DNA of 51,634 nt from an uncultured Granulosicoccaceae bacterium (GTDB lineage: Bacteria; Pseudomonadota; Gammaproteobacteria; Granulosicoccales; Granulosicoccaceae): the NCBI GenBank assembly GCA_938007995.1, contig CALLLW010000034.1, forward strand, positions 1 to 51,634, given 5' to 3'. The translations under genes and the position numbers were made by a program. Shown in pieces: positions 16,177-25,915 of the stretch. Under the pieces are notes generated by a model that had not been told where the DNA came from, did not search any database, and saw only the letters and a program-made list of their open reading frames with translations. How positions within the stretch are numbered: position 1 is the stretch's first letter; the number at the start of each line of letters is the position of its first letter.

Positions 16177-17607
16177 CTAGACATGCAAGCCATGCCCAAG
16201 GGCATTCATGCAGGCTTCCTGAAAGCCTTCACTAATGGTCGGGTGGGCATGAACCGTTGCTGCAATATCTTCAATTCTTGCACCCATCTCGATTGCCAGC
16301 GCAAACACTGCTGACAACTCGGAGACCTGCGAGCCGACAGCCTGCACGCCTAATACCATACCATTTTCTTTCAATGCGACCACACGAATAAAGCCGTCGG
16401 TACGCTCCATTGTCATCGCGCGGCCGCTTGCCTGCAACGGAAACTGTCCGACAGTCGTGTCGATACCCTGCTCTGTCGCATCCGCCGGACTCAAACCGAC
16501 CGAGACAATTTCGGGATCAGTAAAGCAAACGGCCGGTATACATTGCTTGTCGTAAATGGTGTCGCCACCGGCAATGACATCTGCAACAACCTCACCCTGC
16601 GCCATCGCGCGATGCGCCAGCATCGGTTCACCGGTTACATCACCAATTGCGTAAACGCCACGCATTGAAGTCTGACACTTGTTATCGATGGCTATGAACG
16701 ATCCATCCATGGTTAAACTGAGCTCTTCCAATCCATAGTCACTGCGCGGTTTACGACCCACCGTTACCAGTACCTTACTTGCAGCAAGACTGCGTGTGCT
16801 GCCATCCTGCAACTCAATCTCTAAATTATTGCCCGCCCCGTTACTACCAGACTTGTTGTTACCAGCCGGTTTATTACCGGAAAGACCATGGGCTTTTGCA
16901 TTTAACATCAACTCTACATTTAATGCAGACAATCGCTTTGCAACCGGTGCAGTCAAAGCCGAGTCATATTGCGGCAAAATTCGATCAGACGCTTCAACCA
17001 CTACCACACGCGCACCAAGCTTGGCATACGCAATACCAATCTCGAGTCCGATATAGCCGCCGCCTACCACAGCCAGCGTTTCAGGTATTTCTGTCAGTTC
17101 AAGTGCTTCGGTAGAGGACATCACGTTACCGCCAAATGGCAGAGCAGGCACTTCTATTGGCTCTGAACCAGTGGCGATAACAATATTCTTTGCATGAACT
17201 CTTATAACACCATCAGCAGACTGTACCTCAACCGTTTTGCCATCAAGAAAACGTGCATTGCCGTAAAGTACACTCGCGCCGGCACGCTGCAGTAAGCCAC
17301 TAACTCCGTCATTGAGGTTTTCTACTATGCGGTTTTTCCACGCCAGTGTTGCAGCAAAATTTATTTGCGGTTTTCCTGCTGTGATACCGAGTTCATTTTC
17401 AGCGCTATAACTCACTGCATTATGAAACTCACCTGCAGCATGAATCAGTGCTTTAGAGGGAATACAGCCGACATTTAAACAGGTACCGCCCGGTTTATGT
17501 TGCTCAACAACCAGTGTATCAATACCCTGCTTTGCAGCTCTGATGGCACAAACATAACCACCCGGCCCGGCACCAAGCACCAGTAGATCTACTTTTTTTT
17601 CTGACAT
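16177..17607 (-). CDS. lpdV: Dihydrolipoyl dehydrogenase (E3) of the branched-chain 2-oxoacid dehydrogenase complex
   Basis: This is a 476-residue flavoprotein that reoxidises the lipoyl groups of the E2 subunit and reduces NAD. It has the FAD-binding LLVLGAGPGGYVCAIRAAK, the redox-active disulfide GGTCLNVGCIPSKALIH (about residues 41-57), the NAD-binding VVGGGYIGLEIG, and the C-terminal HAHPTISEGFQEA with the catalytic His-Glu pair. An insertion rich in G, N and K (GNKPAGNNKSGSNGAGNN, about residues 249-266) is unusual and probably forms a surface loop. It is the last gene of the four-gene bkd operon, five bases after E2, with GAGG before its ATG. Confidence 0.92.
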   Translation of the reverse strand: MSEKKVDLLVLGAGPGGYVCAIRAAKQGIDTLVVEQHKPGGTCLNVGCIPSKALIHAAGEFHNAVSYSAENELGITAGKPQINFAATLAWKNRIVENLNDGVSGLLQRAGASVLYGNARFLDGKTVEVQSADGVIRVHAKNIVIATGSEPIEVPALPFGGNVMSSTEALELTEIPETLAVVGGGYIGLEIGIAYAKLGARVVVVEASDRILPQYDSALTAPVAKRLSALNVELMLNAKAHGLSGNKPAGNNKSGSNGAGNNLEIELQDGSTRSLAASKVLVTVGRKPRSDYGLEELSLTMDGSFIAIDNKCQTSMRGVYAIGDVTGEPMLAHRAMAQGEVVADVIAGGDTIYDKQCIPAVCFTDPEIVSVGLSPADATEQGIDTTVGQFPLQASGRAMTMERTDGFIRVVALKENGMVLGVQAVGSQVSELSAVFALAIEMGARIEDIAATVHAHPTISEGFQEACMNALGHGLHV

Positions 17608-17612
17608 GTTAT

Positions 17613-18929
17613 TTATGCCTCTACCAGCAACATGGCCGGCTTTTCGAGCAGAGTTTTTATTTTTTGTACCATCACGGCTGCATCCCAGCCATCAACCACC
17701 CGGTGATCAAACGCGCATGAGATATTCATCATTTTCCGCGGTACAAACTGCTGACCATCCCAGTGCGGTCGGGTGGTCATTTTATTCACCCCGACAATCG
17801 CCACTTCCGGATGGTTAATGATGGGCGTGGTTGCAATGGCACCGAGTGGCCCGAGCGAGGAAATCGTGATAGTAGATCCGCTTAGCTCATCCCGTGCTGC
17901 ACTGCCATCTCTGCATGCGCCTGCCAGTCTTGTAAGTTCAGCGGCGTTATCCCACAGATTTCTGACCTCACAGTGCTTAACCACCGGCACCATCAAGCCA
18001 CTTTCTGTTTGCGTCGCAATACCGATATGCACACCGCCATATTGTTTAATGACTTCCGCTTCATCATCATAGTGTGCATTGATTACCGGCTGTTGTCGCA
18101 CAGCTTCAACCACTGCTTTCATGATGAATGGCAGAACGGTTAGCTTGCCACGCTCGGTTTCATAGCTTGCGTTCAACTCCTCACGCGTTTGTTCAAGGCT
18201 GGTGACGTCTATCTCTTCTACAATGGTAATGTGCGGTATATGTTTTTTCGCCTGACTCATTTTGTTGGCGATCATACGGCGCAAACCAACGACTTTAATC
18301 TCTTCAATACCGGTGTTGGGCACTCTGCCACCCACGCTGCCGATTGTATGCGTTTCGAGATCTTCGTGAACAATACGCCCACCCGGCCCGCTGCCGCTGA
18401 CGGAGCGCAAATCAATGCCCATCTCTCTGGCTTTATGACGAACGCTGGGCGCCGCCAGTGGCTTACCTGCTGTTGTGGAATTGCCTTGACTTGACTGCAG
18501 TGCTGAAGGTGGTTGCGGTCTAACTTCGACTGCGGGACCTACCGCTTCAGAGCTTTCAGTTGAAGCACTGTTTTCGTTACTAAATTCTTCAATATTTTTA
18601 GCATTTTCAGGAGCGGCCGATAGCGGTGCTGCAGACGCCTGCTTTGCATCTGCTGCCTGCATAGCAGCTGCATCTGTATTGCCTTCACCATCGACTTCCA
18701 GACGGATAAGATCTGCACCAACAGCGATGATGTCGCCGATCTCGCCACCCAGCCAGATGACTTTACCCGAAGCGCTGGCGGGAATGTCTACTGCGGCTTT
18801 GTCAGTCATTACCGCACCGACCATTTCATCTTCAAGTACAGTATCACCAACACTCACATGCCACTCGACCAGCTCCGCCTCTGCAACCCCTTCACCCACA
18901 TCCGGCAGGCGGATTGTAAAGATACCCAT
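17613..18929 (-). CDS. bkdB: Branched-chain 2-oxoacid dehydrogenase E2 (lipoamide acyltransferase)
   Basis: This 438-residue E2 subunit transfers branched acyl groups from E1 to CoA. Domains in order are one lipoyl domain with MTDKAAVDIPAS (lysine near residue 43), a flexible linker rich in A, S and E, an E3-binding domain with VRHKAREMGIDL, and the catalytic acyltransferase domain ending with the active-site FDHRVVDGWDAA. The start is ATG at 18929, preceded by GGAGGCTTGAG; the frame extends ten codons further without support. It lies between E1-beta and E3. Specificity for branched chains follows from the operon layout and the Pseudomonas-like E1. Confidence 0.92.
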   Translation of the reverse strand: MGIFTIRLPDVGEGVAEAELVEWHVSVGDTVLEDEMVGAVMTDKAAVDIPASASGKVIWLGGEIGDIIAVGADLIRLEVDGEGNTDAAAMQAADAKQASAAPLSAAPENAKNIEEFSNENSASTESSEAVGPAVEVRPQPPSALQSSQGNSTTAGKPLAAPSVRHKAREMGIDLRSVSGSGPGGRIVHEDLETHTIGSVGGRVPNTGIEEIKVVGLRRMIANKMSQAKKHIPHITIVEEIDVTSLEQTREELNASYETERGKLTVLPFIMKAVVEAVRQQPVINAHYDDEAEVIKQYGGVHIGIATQTESGLMVPVVKHCEVRNLWDNAAELTRLAGACRDGSAARDELSGSTITISSLGPLGAIATTPIINHPEVAIVGVNKMTTRPHWDGQQFVPRKMMNISCAFDHRVVDGWDAAVMVQKIKTLLEKPAMLLVEA

Positions 18930-18930
18930 C

Positions 18931-19944
18931 TCAAGCCTCCAATGATTGTTGTAAGGCACGACCTACCCGTGCCGGGCTTGGAAAGTAGTCCCACTCCTGA
19001 GCGTGCGGATAAGGCGTATCCCAACCGGTAACACGTTGTATGGGTGCTTCAAGCGCGTAAAAACATTCTTCCTGCACCAGTGTAGACAGTTCAGCACCGA
19101 AGCCTGATGTTCTGGTGGCTTCATGCACAATCACACAGCGGCCGGTTTTCAATACAGAGGCTTTGATTGTTTCCATATCAAGTGGCAACAGCGTTCTTAG
19201 ATCGATGATCTCGGCATCAATACCTGCTTCTTCTGTCGCTGCCTCGGCAACGTATACCATCGTGCCATAGGCAAGTATGGTTACCTGTTCCCCTGCTCGC
19301 CTGATCTCGGCTTTACCCAGTGGCAGGGTGTAATAGCCCTGCGGTACTTCTCCGAGTTCATGATCGCGCCACGGTACTACCGGGTTTTCATGATGACCGT
19401 CGAACGGTCCATTGTAGAGACGCTTAGGCTCCATGAAGATAACCGGATCAGGATCTTCTATAGCAGCTGCCAGCAATCCTTTAGCATCGTACGGGTTGGA
19501 TGGCATCACGGTTTTTAAACCACAAACATGAGTAAACACAGCCTCGGGACTCTGGCTGTGTGTCTGCCCACCGAAAATGCCACCACCTACCGGCATACGA
19601 ATCACCAGCGGGCAGGTAAAATCCCCTGCGCAGCGATGTCTTAAGCGTGCAGCTTCAGACACTATCTGATCATAGGCAGGATAAACGTAATCAGAGAACT
19701 GTATTTCGACACATGGCTTTAAGCCGTACGCTGCCATACCGATGGCTGTACCGACAATACCGGACTCACTGATAGGCGTATCAAAGCAACGCGTTGGTCC
19801 GTATTTTTCCTGCAACCCTGCAGTGCAACGGAACACGCCACCAAAAAAACCGACATCTTCGCCATAAACAACCACCTTTTCATCACGCTCCATGGCTGTG
19901 TCATGTGCGCTTTGAATTGCCTCGATCATCGTCATTTTAGGCAT
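18931..19944 (-). CDS. bkdA2: Branched-chain 2-oxoacid dehydrogenase E1 beta subunit
   Basis: This is a 337-residue transketolase-like beta subunit. It has MTMIEAIQSAHDTAMERDEK and VYGEDVGFFGGVFRCTAGL near the N-terminus, PISESGIVGTAIGMAAYGLK, and the C-terminal transketolase domain with GRCVIVHEATRTSGFG. With E1-alpha it decarboxylates the 2-oxoacids from valine, leucine and isoleucine, using thiamine diphosphate. It ends one base before the E2 start, a tight operon junction. ATG at 19944 follows AGAGAATACC. Confidence 0.93.
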   Translation of the reverse strand: MPKMTMIEAIQSAHDTAMERDEKVVVYGEDVGFFGGVFRCTAGLQEKYGPTRCFDTPISESGIVGTAIGMAAYGLKPCVEIQFSDYVYPAYDQIVSEAARLRHRCAGDFTCPLVIRMPVGGGIFGGQTHSQSPEAVFTHVCGLKTVMPSNPYDAKGLLAAAIEDPDPVIFMEPKRLYNGPFDGHHENPVVPWRDHELGEVPQGYYTLPLGKAEIRRAGEQVTILAYGTMVYVAEAATEEAGIDAEIIDLRTLLPLDMETIKASVLKTGRCVIVHEATRTSGFGAELSTLVQEECFYALEAPIQRVTGWDTPYPHAQEWDYFPSPARVGRALQQSLEA

Positions 19945-20025
19945 AGGTATTCTCTTTACAAACTGTTGTTACACAGTGCACTGAAAAACATTTACTGTTC
20001 ATCTTGCACACACTAATTACCCGCT

Positions 20026-21258
20026 TCAATAGCCCGCTTCCTGGCGTTGTTTTACCAGATGCGGTGGCATTTCCTTAAATACATCTTCAAACATATCTCT
20101 TGCCGAAGGTGCACTGCCGGAGCTCAGCGTACCAATAGCTTCAGCTTCTTTTTGTGCACTCAGCACTTCATCTGCAATCTCTGCTTCGGCTTGTGTGTGT
20201 CTTTCTTCTGACCAGATACCTTTACTGATCAGGTAACCTTTCATGCGCAGAATCGGATCACCTAACGGCCAGGCATCACCTTCTTCTTTGGGTCGATAGG
20301 CAGAAGGATCATCAGAAGTTGAATGACCACCGGCGCGATAGGTCACATACTCAACAAGCGTTGGGCCAAGGTTACGTCTGGCTCTTTCAGCCGCCCAGCG
20401 TGCCACTGCAAGTACCGCAAGATAGTCATTGCCATCAACCCGCAGCGCCGGAATTCCAAAACCATGGCCACGAGCCGCAAAGGTACCGGACTCACCTTTT
20501 GCAATACCCTGAAAAGTAGAGATAGCCCACTGGTTGTTTACCACGTTAAGAATCACCGGTGGTTTATAGGTGGAAGCAAACACCATGGCTGCATGGTAGT
20601 CACTCTCTGCAGTGGAACCGTCACCAACCCAACCGACCGCTATTTTATTATCGTTACTGATTGCAGATGCCATCGCCCAGCCAACCGCCTGCGGATACTG
20701 GGTAGAAAGATTTCCGGAGATAGAGAAAAACCCGTACTCTTTTGATGAGTACATGATCGGTAGCTGTCTGCCATGATTCGGATCTTCTGCGTTCGAGTAG
20801 ATCTGACACATCATCAGCTTCATCGGATAATCCTGAGCAATCAGCAAACCTGCCTGTCGGTAGGTCGGGAAATTCATATCGCCCTTGTGTAGCGCCTTTT
20901 GAAACGCACACGAAATCGCCTCTTCACCGAGGTGCTGCATGTAAAACGAAGTTTTGCCTTGTCGCTGTGCCATCAGCATGCGTGCGTCGAATGCCCGCAA
21001 GCGCATCATATGCCGCAAGCCTTCAACCAATTCTTCATCCGGCAGTTCAATCGCCCATTCGCCGGTGGGCTGGCCGTCACGGGACAGCACTCGAATGATG
21101 GTAAAAGCCAGATCGCGGATTTCACGCGGGTCAACATCGACCGGTGGACGGCGCGCACTACCGGCCCGAGGTATCTCAACCCCGGAGAAATCCGGCGTGT
21201 CGCCCGGTCGGAGCTCCGGCGTTGGCACATTAAATGACAAGGGCGGAAAATTACTCAT
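20026..21258 (-). CDS. bkdA1: Branched-chain 2-oxoacid dehydrogenase E1 alpha subunit
   Basis: This is a 410-residue subunit, the same length I recall for Pseudomonas BkdA1, and it shares the proline-rich N-terminal extension (FNVPTPELRPGDTPDFSGVE). The thiamine-diphosphate motif is GDGSTAESDYHAAMVFAS through VVNNQWAIST. YRAGGHSTSDDPSAYRP is the conserved phosphorylation-loop-like segment. It is the first gene of bkdA1-bkdA2-bkdB-lpdV. A divergent bkdR-type Lrp regulator, found beside the Pseudomonas operon, is absent. A gap of about 80 bases separates it from E1-beta. Confidence 0.93.
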   Translation of the reverse strand: MSNFPPLSFNVPTPELRPGDTPDFSGVEIPRAGSARRPPVDVDPREIRDLAFTIIRVLSRDGQPTGEWAIELPDEELVEGLRHMMRLRAFDARMLMAQRQGKTSFYMQHLGEEAISCAFQKALHKGDMNFPTYRQAGLLIAQDYPMKLMMCQIYSNAEDPNHGRQLPIMYSSKEYGFFSISGNLSTQYPQAVGWAMASAISNDNKIAVGWVGDGSTAESDYHAAMVFASTYKPPVILNVVNNQWAISTFQGIAKGESGTFAARGHGFGIPALRVDGNDYLAVLAVARWAAERARRNLGPTLVEYVTYRAGGHSTSDDPSAYRPKEEGDAWPLGDPILRMKGYLISKGIWSEERHTQAEAEIADEVLSAQKEAEAIGTLSSGSAPSARDMFEDVFKEMPPHLVKQRQEAGY

Positions 21259-21621
21259 CGCATCAATCCCGTTTCAGAACGACTCTATCTATTGGAGTGT
21301 AGTACTGCCATTCTTGTACCACCGGCTCAAAATTCTGCCAGGCGTTGGAAAATGTCAGTAAAAAACTACTATGACCGAGCAAAAGCCGGTTTGCCCTATA
21401 CGGTAATGTTAGGAAGATGCAGCATTGCAGCGCACGAACTTCAAAAGCGCCCGTGACGATGCCATCAGGTCAGCCAGCTCTTACGGAACGGACGCCTCGG
21501 CTCTGAGCGTGTACCAGCGTCTATCTGTAGTGTGACTCTACTGCCTTGCCAAGCGGCCTGGTTCTTGTGGATAGTCCGTGCAACAGCAATAGCGAGTGCA
21601 ACCAGATCTACTGTCTCACAG
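21259..21621. other. Intergenic region upstream of the bkd operon
   Basis: This 363-base stretch lies between the dehydrogenase stop and bkdA1 and should carry the bkd promoter. A 62-codon minus-strand ORF crosses it and the end of the dehydrogenase gene, but has no recognisable features. I see no regulator gene, no clear operator and no strong T-tailed hairpin. Confidence 0.4.
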
Positions 21622-24045
21622 TTAACTGCGAACCAGCTTGTACTCAGGGTCATAAAGATCCGGATCCACTACCGTGGCTGCAACCGGCTCACCAATGACT
21701 TCAACAAAAACCTCGCTGCCGATCTTATCGAATGCCACATCAATAAAGCCCATGGCGATATTTTTGCCGGTGCGATAACCCCACGCGGCTGAAGTGATAG
21801 TGCCTATGCAGGTACCGTCTTCCAGCACAATACTGTCGCCGCCGTGCGCGGCTGCATGAGTACACTCAAGCACCAGTGAAACAAACTTGCGCCTCGGGCC
21901 ATTTGCTCTGTTTTCAAGTAATGCCTGCTTACCGACAAAATCATCTTTCTCCAGTAAAACAAACCGATCAAGATTGCACTCAAGCGGATCAAACTCGGTG
22001 ATTAAATCAGCTTTCCAGTGACGATAGCCTTTTTCCAGTCGCATTGACTCGACAGCATGACTGCCAAACAAACTCATATTGTGTTGTTCACCGGCTGCAC
22101 GCAGTGTCAGATAAGCTGAATATAATTGATTGTTGGGTACGTGAATTTCGTAGGCAAGTTCACCGGAAAAACTGACTGACATCACCACCGCCCGTGCAGT
22201 ACCAATAAAGGCCTCACGTACAGACAGCCACGGAAATGCGTCTTTAGACCAGTCACCTCGTGCAACCGCTGATAACACATCGCGCGATCTCGGCCCTGCT
22301 ATTAAAAGGATTGTCCACTCATTGGTTAATGATTTTATCTGAATAGAATCATCGGTTGGTAACCACTGGCTGAGCCAGTCCATATCATGGTATTCAGATG
22401 CTGCAGCAGATCCATACCAGACTCGGTGATCATCAAGATTGGCGAGTGTCGCTTCTGCCTTTATATTGCCTTGCTTATTTAATAAATAGGTCAGACCGAC
22501 TTTACCGGTCTTGCGCGGCACGCGACTACATACCAAATGATCAAGCCAGCTGTGGACATTATCACCGGTAATCTCAAAGCGGTTAAACCCGTTAACTTCT
22601 GTTAAGCCTACGGATGTTTGAACCGCTTTTACTTCATTAGCGATCACATCAAACGTTTCGTTAAAACGAAAGCTGTGTGTTTCTTTAAACTCATCAGAAG
22701 GCTTGATATATGCCACTCGCTCCCAGCCATTAACCACACCGAATTCTGCTTTTTCTGCAGCAAGCACCGGCGTTATCGGTGTGGTCTTTGCCGGTCGGCC
22801 TGCGGGCCGGTGTTCATGTGGTAGATGAAAACGAAATTCATTTTGATAATCTTCAATTGCCTTCAGAGATGTTAACTCAACATTGGCATGGCCGGTAAAG
22901 CGACGCGGATCAATAACCCAGGTGTCGTAGCAGGCTTCACTATGGACAATCTGTTGTGCCAGTAACCACCCGTGCCCGCCACCTTCTCCAACACCTGCAC
23001 GCAGACCAATAATACAAAACGCATTACGTTTGCCTGGTATGGGTCCAACCAATGGTGCGCCATCAATGGTGTAGGTAATAGGTCCGTTAACAACAGTATG
23101 AATACCGGCTTCAGTCAACGCAGGCATACGTGCAAAAGCACCTTCCAGTACATCCATCACCCGGTCCAGATCATCGGGGCAAAGCGCGTTAACAAAATCC
23201 GGATCAATGCCATCCATCCCCCATGTTTTACAATCCTGTTCGTAAAAACCAACCAGTAATCCGTTTTTCTCCTGTCGGCAATAATAGTCACTGATCGGAC
23301 AACGCAGTAGCGGCATACGGTGGCCAGCTGCTTCAATCTCGGGGATAGATTCGGTAACAAAATACTGATGCTCCATTGACGCTACCGGGTGCTGAACTCC
23401 CATCATCGCACCCACTTCGTTAACGCGATAACCGCAGGCATTAACGACAATCTCGCAGTTGATGTCGCCTTTATCGGTGTGCACCGTCCAGCTATCGTCA
23501 GCGTGCTGAGTGAGGTCGGTGACCGGTGTGTTGCGATAAACCTCGGCACCAGCTAGCCGGGCGCGCCGAGCCAGCGCCTGACAAAGCTGCGCCGGGTCAA
23601 TATCTCCATCGAGTGGATCCCACAAACCTCCGAGCAGATTGTCTGTTGAAACCAGCGGATGGCGACGCGCACACTCTTCAGCATCGATCACTTCAAAGTC
23701 GACCCCCATACCTTTTGCCATACTGACAAAGTGGCGATAGCCATTCATTTGTTCTTCAGTGTTGGCAAGCCGGATACCGCCGTCGGCATGGTGGTAGTTG
23801 ATCGGATATTCCGGATCTTCAGCCAGCTCTTTGTACAGATTAATTGAGTGTGTTTTCAGGCCCACCATCGTTTGCGTGGCGCCAAAGTTGGTCACCTGCG
23901 CTGCAGAGTGCCATGTTGTGCCGGAAGTCAGCTCATCGCGCTCTACCAGTACCACATCGGTACAGCCCTCCTGAGTCAGGTGATACAACGTGGAACAACC
24001 GGCGATACCGCCACCGATTACAACAACCCGCGTCTGATTTTTCAC
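21622..24045 (-). CDS. FAD-dependent dimethylglycine/sarcosine dehydrogenase-like protein with GcvT domain
   Basis: This is an 807-residue two-part flavoenzyme. The N-terminal half is a DAO-type oxidoreductase: VVVIGGGIAGCSTLYHLTQ binds FAD, and SGTTWHSAAQ matches the segment whose histidine holds FAD covalently in dimethylglycine dehydrogenase. The C-terminal half is a GcvT-like tetrahydrofolate-binding domain (RVPRKTGKVGLTYLLN; SFSGELAYEIHVP; GSHAVESMRLEKGYRHWKAD). Such enzymes remove a methyl group from N-methylated glycines and pass the one-carbon unit to folate. GTG at 24045 is used because AGGGTGAC precedes it; a frame to 24123 adds 26 poorly conserved residues. It fits the methylated-amine theme of the cluster at 26438-35525. 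Confidence 0.85.
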   Translation of the reverse strand: MKNQTRVVVIGGGIAGCSTLYHLTQEGCTDVVLVERDELTSGTTWHSAAQVTNFGATQTMVGLKTHSINLYKELAEDPEYPINYHHADGGIRLANTEEQMNGYRHFVSMAKGMGVDFEVIDAEECARRHPLVSTDNLLGGLWDPLDGDIDPAQLCQALARRARLAGAEVYRNTPVTDLTQHADDSWTVHTDKGDINCEIVVNACGYRVNEVGAMMGVQHPVASMEHQYFVTESIPEIEAAGHRMPLLRCPISDYYCRQEKNGLLVGFYEQDCKTWGMDGIDPDFVNALCPDDLDRVMDVLEGAFARMPALTEAGIHTVVNGPITYTIDGAPLVGPIPGKRNAFCIIGLRAGVGEGGGHGWLLAQQIVHSEACYDTWVIDPRRFTGHANVELTSLKAIEDYQNEFRFHLPHEHRPAGRPAKTTPITPVLAAEKAEFGVVNGWERVAYIKPSDEFKETHSFRFNETFDVIANEVKAVQTSVGLTEVNGFNRFEITGDNVHSWLDHLVCSRVPRKTGKVGLTYLLNKQGNIKAEATLANLDDHRVWYGSAAASEYHDMDWLSQWLPTDDSIQIKSLTNEWTILLIAGPRSRDVLSAVARGDWSKDAFPWLSVREAFIGTARAVVMSVSFSGELAYEIHVPNNQLYSAYLTLRAAGEQHNMSLFGSHAVESMRLEKGYRHWKADLITEFDPLECNLDRFVLLEKDDFVGKQALLENRANGPRRKFVSLVLECTHAAAHGGDSIVLEDGTCIGTITSAAWGYRTGKNIAMGFIDVAFDKIGSEVFVEVIGEPVAATVVDPDLYDPEYKLVRS

Positions 24046-24071
24046 TATTTTGTCACCCTGAAGGCCATGAG

Positions 24072-24091
24072 CTTTGATCGGCTGATCAAAG
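24072..24091 (-). promoter_or_regulatory. Inverted repeat in the leader of the dimethylglycine dehydrogenase-like gene
   Basis: CTTTGATC and GATCAAAG form a perfect 8-base stem around GGCT, about 27 bases upstream of the GTG start. It could be a regulator site or a leader hairpin. No riboswitch pattern was recognised. Confidence 0.4.
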
Positions 24092-24448
24092 GCCACGAGA
24101 ATACAACGAAGGTCGGGGTGCACGCCAGATTGACAAAGCAGCTGATTTACCCGCCACGGAGCACAGATCGGGTTGAGTACACGGCCACAGTGAGTGATGG
24201 CTGCGTATCGAGAGCTCTAATTATGATTGCAGTTGGCCCGGTCGCCTGTGTGCCCGGCAGACAATTGAATCACTGAAACATGCCACAAGAATCGCGCAAA
24301 CCAGCCGCCCTTTGGGTCAGAACTATTTACAGGTGCGGAATTTTTTTCAGCAAACGACAATATTCGAAAAATCCCAATACCGCAGCAACCTGCGCAGACT
24401 ACGTGCATCGGAGTGAAATTTCTACCACTCAGAAACCTGACCTTAGCC

Positions 24449-24494
24449 ATGGGAAAGAGCCACGGAAAGAGCCATGGAAAGAGCCATGGAAATA
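24449..24494. repeat. Short tandem repeat, 12-base unit
   Basis: The unit GGAAAGAGCCATG occurs about four times in a row with one variant copy (GGAAAGAGCCACG). The repeat length is a multiple of three, but no supported gene covers it. It is a possible site of slippage variation. Confidence 0.75.
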
Positions 24495-25045
24495 TTGCAC
24501 TCAAGAGATTCTTCCTTTGCAGCTAACTATGCGCAGAACCGAACAGTGCTTAAACAAGGTAAGTTAGTTAACTACGACACCGTAAAAACAAGCGGAAACT
24601 TTCGGGCATACATACAAACTCAACTGCAGCTACAAAAGTGAAATAGGACAGAGCAGTGAAAGACGGCATGTGCATCGAAATGTAAAAACGAAACATAAAC
24701 CTGTAAAAAGATAACAAATCTATAACAGTTTTATGACAAGCATCTAACCGATCCATTGTAATCGACACTGCGCCACAACCGATCATTACTTTACTCACGA
24801 CAAACACACCATGTTAACCATTTATTCATAACACCTGGCAGACCATACCGGTAGGTTTTAGCGGCTGAAATATAGCTCCTGCAGTAAAACCGCTACCGCA
24901 ACACACTTTACGTGAGTACAGGTTTGTTAAAACACAGTGTGGCTGTATCGTCCACGGATCGGACATCCACCTTTCGATGGATGTCAACTCAGGGAACAAG
25001 CTTCCCGACATTTGTTAAAACGCAATAGAGAGAGCATCAAGTACA

Positions 25046-25915
25046 ATGAAAACACCCGCTAAAAGTTCCAACGGTAATCGGTCGTTCAGACTGGCTACTG
25101 GTCTTGCCAGTGCTGCAGTGATCTTTACCCTGTCTGCCTGTGACGGTAACTCCGTCGACATCATTCAGAATGACCTCGCCAACGGTGAAGACGTCAACAT
25201 TAACTTATCAACCAATGACGACGGTGACCTGGTTATCGGTCTGAATGACGATGACAGTGACGCCGATGCACCTGCCGCTGGTGGTGATTCAGATGCAGGT
25301 TCATTTCAGGTTACTTTTTATAACCTGACCATGAATCAACCAATGACTCCTCCGGTTGTCGCGATACACGATCCTTCTGTGAACTTGTTCCAGATTGGTC
25401 AGGAAGCAAGCAACGCCGTGCAGGCGATTGCAGAGATGGGCAACAATGCTCCTCTGGTAGAATTTGCGGTTGGCAATCCTGAGGTGGTCAGTGCTGCAGG
25501 CGTCGCTGGCGACGCACCATTTGGCCCGGGTGCTTCAGTTTCAATCAACCTGACCACAGAAGAAGCCGGCCAGGTATTCAGTGCGGTTAACATGATTATC
25601 TGTACCAACGATGGCATCTCGGGCGTAGACTCGGTAGCACTGCCAACTGGCAACGATCCGGTAGTGATCAATGCCCGTCCTTACGATGCTGGCACTCGAA
25701 TCAACCAGGACAACTCCTACTCATTCTTCCCACCACCGTGCCGCACCCGAGCTGATGGTGAACTGGTTCCTGTTCAGGAAGCACCACTGGAATCACCACG
25801 TGGGAGCATTGGTCCGCACGCTGGTCAGTTCAGAGTGACTAACACACCTGAAGGCAGAAACTGGAACTTCGCTACTGAAGACGAAGTACTGAGAATCGAG
25901 ATTGTTCGAAACTAG
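25046..25915 (+). CDS. Spondin_N-domain lipoprotein
   Basis: This is a 289-residue exported protein. A positively charged start and hydrophobic core end in the lipobox FTLSACDGN (cysteine at about residue 32). An acidic Asp-rich linker (NDDDSDADAPAAGGDSDAG) follows. The domain after it starts with FQVTFYNLTMNQPMTPPVVA and IHDPSVNLFQIGQEAS, the hallmark of bacterial Spondin_N proteins, and includes the ASVSINLTTEEAG strand. Spondin domains bind glycans or matrix in animals; the bacterial role is unclear, perhaps surface adhesion. It is transcribed alone and closed by a strong terminator. Confidence 0.85.
   Translation: MKTPAKSSNGNRSFRLATGLASAAVIFTLSACDGNSVDIIQNDLANGEDVNINLSTNDDGDLVIGLNDDDSDADAPAAGGDSDAGSFQVTFYNLTMNQPMTPPVVAIHDPSVNLFQIGQEASNAVQAIAEMGNNAPLVEFAVGNPEVVSAAGVAGDAPFGPGASVSINLTTEEAGQVFSAVNMIICTNDGISGVDSVALPTGNDPVVINARPYDAGTRINQDNSYSFFPPPCRTRADGELVPVQEAPLESPRGSIGPHAGQFRVTNTPEGRNWNFATEDEVLRIEIVRN

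Larger units (their letters stand above)
24046..25045. other. One-kilobase gene-free region between divergent genes
   Basis: It separates the minus-strand dehydrogenase from the plus-strand Spondin_N gene and should hold both promoters. Near the plus-strand gene there is a hairpin (GACATCCA with TGGATGTC, about 24961-24985) and two copies of TTTGTTAAAAC (about 24923 and 25010). Small ORFs in the region show no protein features. Confidence 0.45.

Noticed and set aside
21465..21653. 62-codon minus-strand ORF before bkdA1
   Set aside because: It overlaps the 3' end of the dehydrogenase gene and has no features of the expected bkdR-type regulator.
24046..24200. Glycine riboswitch before the dimethylglycine dehydrogenase-like gene
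   Set aside because: Only a short hairpin (24072-24091) is visible; the conserved riboswitch core was not found.
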